NCBI RefSeq assembly: GCF_019249725.2
Contig: NZ_CP137559.1
Location: forward strand, 1,735,501 to 1,799,500
Reading direction: 5' to 3'
From: Segatella hominis
Lineage (GTDB): Bacteria; Bacteroidota; Bacteroidia; Bacteroidales; Bacteroidaceae
DNA length: 64,000 nt
Shown here piece by piece: positions 62,489 through 64,000 of this stretch; position 1 is the first letter of the stretch; every line of letters begins with the position of its first letter. The notes under the pieces were generated by a model, which worked only from the letters and a program-made list of their open reading frames with translations, was not told the DNA's origin and did not search any database. Both the position numbers and the translations under genes were made by a program.

Positions 62489-64000
62489 TTATTTTGTTAA
62501 TATAACTACTTGCTGATTGCAGGCATCATTCCATTCGGAAACCATTTTGTTCCATGCCGGAATATCCTTCAAGGCTACTCGCCTGTTCTTGATAACATAT
62601 TCCTTTTTCATGACGACACGATTGCCTTGTTTGGAAAACGTACAAGACAAGTCAGCCCAATGGGAATGCGACGCAAAAGGAGCAGGGAGTTCCTGCACAT
62701 GCATACCTTTTGGTATAGAGAGACTGACCTTACGCACATTTTTGACTTTCATACTTATCATATAATCGGAAACCCGTTTGGTTGTATCCACTGGAGTCAG
62801 AAAAAGGCTCTCATCGAGATTGGCATCTAAATAAACACTACCGTCAACCAGTTGCCCAGCTCCCTTTTTCATAAAAAAAGCAGTGATATTCAAAGACTCA
62901 TCCCGAGGACTATTTCCCGTCATCACAATATCCCCAATCTTATCCAATCGTTCATCACCCCCCATCGCTGCCACCAAGGCCTTCTCTTTTTCATCTTGTG
63001 CCGTAGCGTCAATCCCCACTAGTATCCAAGACTTCATATCGCCCTTCCATTTAGAGTACAATTTTCCCTTTATATCATAGTTTCCATCATCCCCAGATTC
63101 CAAGGTTGCCTGATATGTTATAGAAGAAAAGCAAGAATCAGCAGCCAGCTCAGGTAACTTATTCATACGAAAGCTATCTGCGTCTTCTACCAAAGCCATC
63201 CTTCCTTGTATATTGTCTGGCACATAGCCTAAAGGAATATATGGATTCGTAGCATCCAGATAATATGGCTTTCCCTGATAGAAAACCGTACATATCGCAT
63301 GATCAATAGATGCAATAGAAGGATTTTCCTGCAAAGAATAAGGTACATCCCATGTCCCTATATCCGTTTGACGAGCATCAAAGCCTTGAGCCTTGAGCAA
63401 GGTTTTGAGCAAAAGAGCCATGGCCTTGCAATCACCATAACGCTTACGAATAGTTTCAGCAGGTGTTGCCGGTTGATGGGCAGAAATGCCTGCCTCAAAA
63501 GCCAAATATCTGATATTCTGCTGTACCCAGGCGTAAGTATTGGCTATCTTGTCATAATCGTTTTTTGCCCCTTTCTGTATCTCTCTTAGTATTTCTTCTT
63601 GATTAGGAATAGAGCAATCCACATTAGCCAACTGATGAGACCAGACAAACATATCTTGCAGACTTTGGAATGCTCCCAACACCAAGAGATGAGGAGCACT
63701 ATATCCCCAAGATGGAGAATTAGGTTCTATCAGCTGTGCAGGTAAGGAATGAATCACATAAGTAAAAACGGAATCTCCCTCTGCATTACATGTAGTACTT
63801 TTTTCTATACCAGCAGGAAGATTATATTCTTTTATCCGAAACTGCTGGAAGGCTTTTGGCTTGATTACCTCTATCTTCTTATGCTCTACATAATTAGCTT
63901 CACACAAAGGAATAGTTGTGAAATAAATAGGATTGAGATAGGTTCGAGTAAAAGAAGCCTTCAGAGTCTTGCCAACCTTTGGAATCTGATAGCTAAAGTA
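62489..64000 (-). CDS. DUF3857 / transglutaminase-like protein, partial (5' end beyond window)
   Basis: The frame is open to the window edge, 31 codons beyond the TTG that could be taken for a start at 63907; those codons (YQIPKVGKTLKASFTRTYLN) are clearly part of DUF3857. A transglutaminase-like core follows: Cys in RYGDCKAMALLLKTLL, His in IDHAICTVFYQGK, Asp in YYLDATNPY. The C-terminal third is beta-rich. Such proteins are periplasmic or lipoprotein-like and may act as cysteine peptidases or crosslinkers; the substrate is unknown. It heads the pair with the gene at 60310. Confidence 0.85.
   Translation of the reverse strand, partial: YFSYQIPKVGKTLKASFTRTYLNPIYFTTIPLCEANYVEHKKIEVIKPKAFQQFRIKEYNLPAGIEKSTTCNAEGDSVFTYVIHSLPAQLIEPNSPSWGYSAPHLLVLGAFQSLQDMFVWSHQLANVDCSIPNQEEILREIQKGAKNDYDKIANTYAWVQQNIRYLAFEAGISAHQPATPAETIRKRYGDCKAMALLLKTLLKAQGFDARQTDIGTWDVPYSLQENPSIASIDHAICTVFYQGKPYYLDATNPYIPLGYVPDNIQGRMALVEDADSFRMNKLPELAADSCFSSITYQATLESGDDGNYDIKGKLYSKWKGDMKSWILVGIDATAQDEKEKALVAAMGGDERLDKIGDIVMTGNSPRDESLNITAFFMKKGAGQLVDGSVYLDANLDESLFLTPVDTTKRVSDYMISMKVKNVRKVSLSIPKGMHVQELPAPFASHSHWADLSCTFSKQGNRVVMKKEYVIKNRRVALKDIPAWNKMVSEWNDACNQQVVILTK

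Overview
The window looks like chromosomal DNA from a Bacteroidales bacterium, most likely a Prevotella/Segatella-type gut or oral species. The reasons are: Bacteroidota promoters (TTTG, 19-20 bp, TAnnTTTG) in front of many genes; a hybrid two-component regulator with an AraC output; DUF4252, DUF4369 and DUF3857 proteins; LptD, a BspA-like leucine-rich-repeat GH20 and an OprO/P-type porin; and a 3' fragment with a type IX-like sorting tail. The species call is an inference.

Housekeeping part (1-45.8 kb). Two paralogous lipoprotein genes lie at the left edge, divergent from a hybrid two-component regulator (1214-5098) that seems to lack its ATPase domain. Next come a possible small RNA, a glutathione peroxidase, a TrpB2-type tryptophan synthase and mfd with a dolichyl-phosphate-mannose-synthase-like gene. 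An operon at 12.4-17.4 kb carries a DUF4369 lipoprotein, pyrC, a free-standing MetH-activation protein, a metallophosphoesterase and plsC. An FtsB/DivIC gene and dnaX fire from overlapping divergent promoters. A complete 1601-bp IS4-family element with an 8-bp target duplication sits just behind dnaX. After it follow asnA, tRNA-Arg(CCG), pepT, a Kef-type antiporter, DUF4252, an LRR-GH20 hexosaminidase, an lptD/HD/carboxyltransferase operon, an fcl-rfbC-rfbD-rfbB nucleotide-sugar operon, a HAD phosphatase, a porin and a C-terminally truncated AAA-ATPase.

CRISPR-Cas island (about 45.9-58.0 kb). A type I-B (Cst1/Cst2/Cas5t) operon runs cas6-cas8-cas7-cas5-cas3-cas4-cas1-cas2. It ends in an array of 32 full repeats plus a broken terminal one, giving 32 spacers. 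Three points stand out. The first gene of the operon is a XRE-ImmA/IrrE regulator-protease that overlaps cas6. cas8 needs two separate -1 frame corrections to be read as one protein. The whole island lies between two same-orientation 3' fragments of one N-acetylmuramoyl-L-alanine amidase gene, which suggests insertion by, or into, duplicated prophage-like sequence.

Decayed zone and right edge (57.4-64 kb). Behind the array are scraps of an AAA ATPase, the amidase, a truncated secreted protein, a frameshifted subtilase, a secreted protein with a C-terminal sorting domain and a GC-richer InlB-repeat protein joined head to head. The window closes with two linked DUF3857-like genes, the second with a transglutaminase core and cut by the window end.
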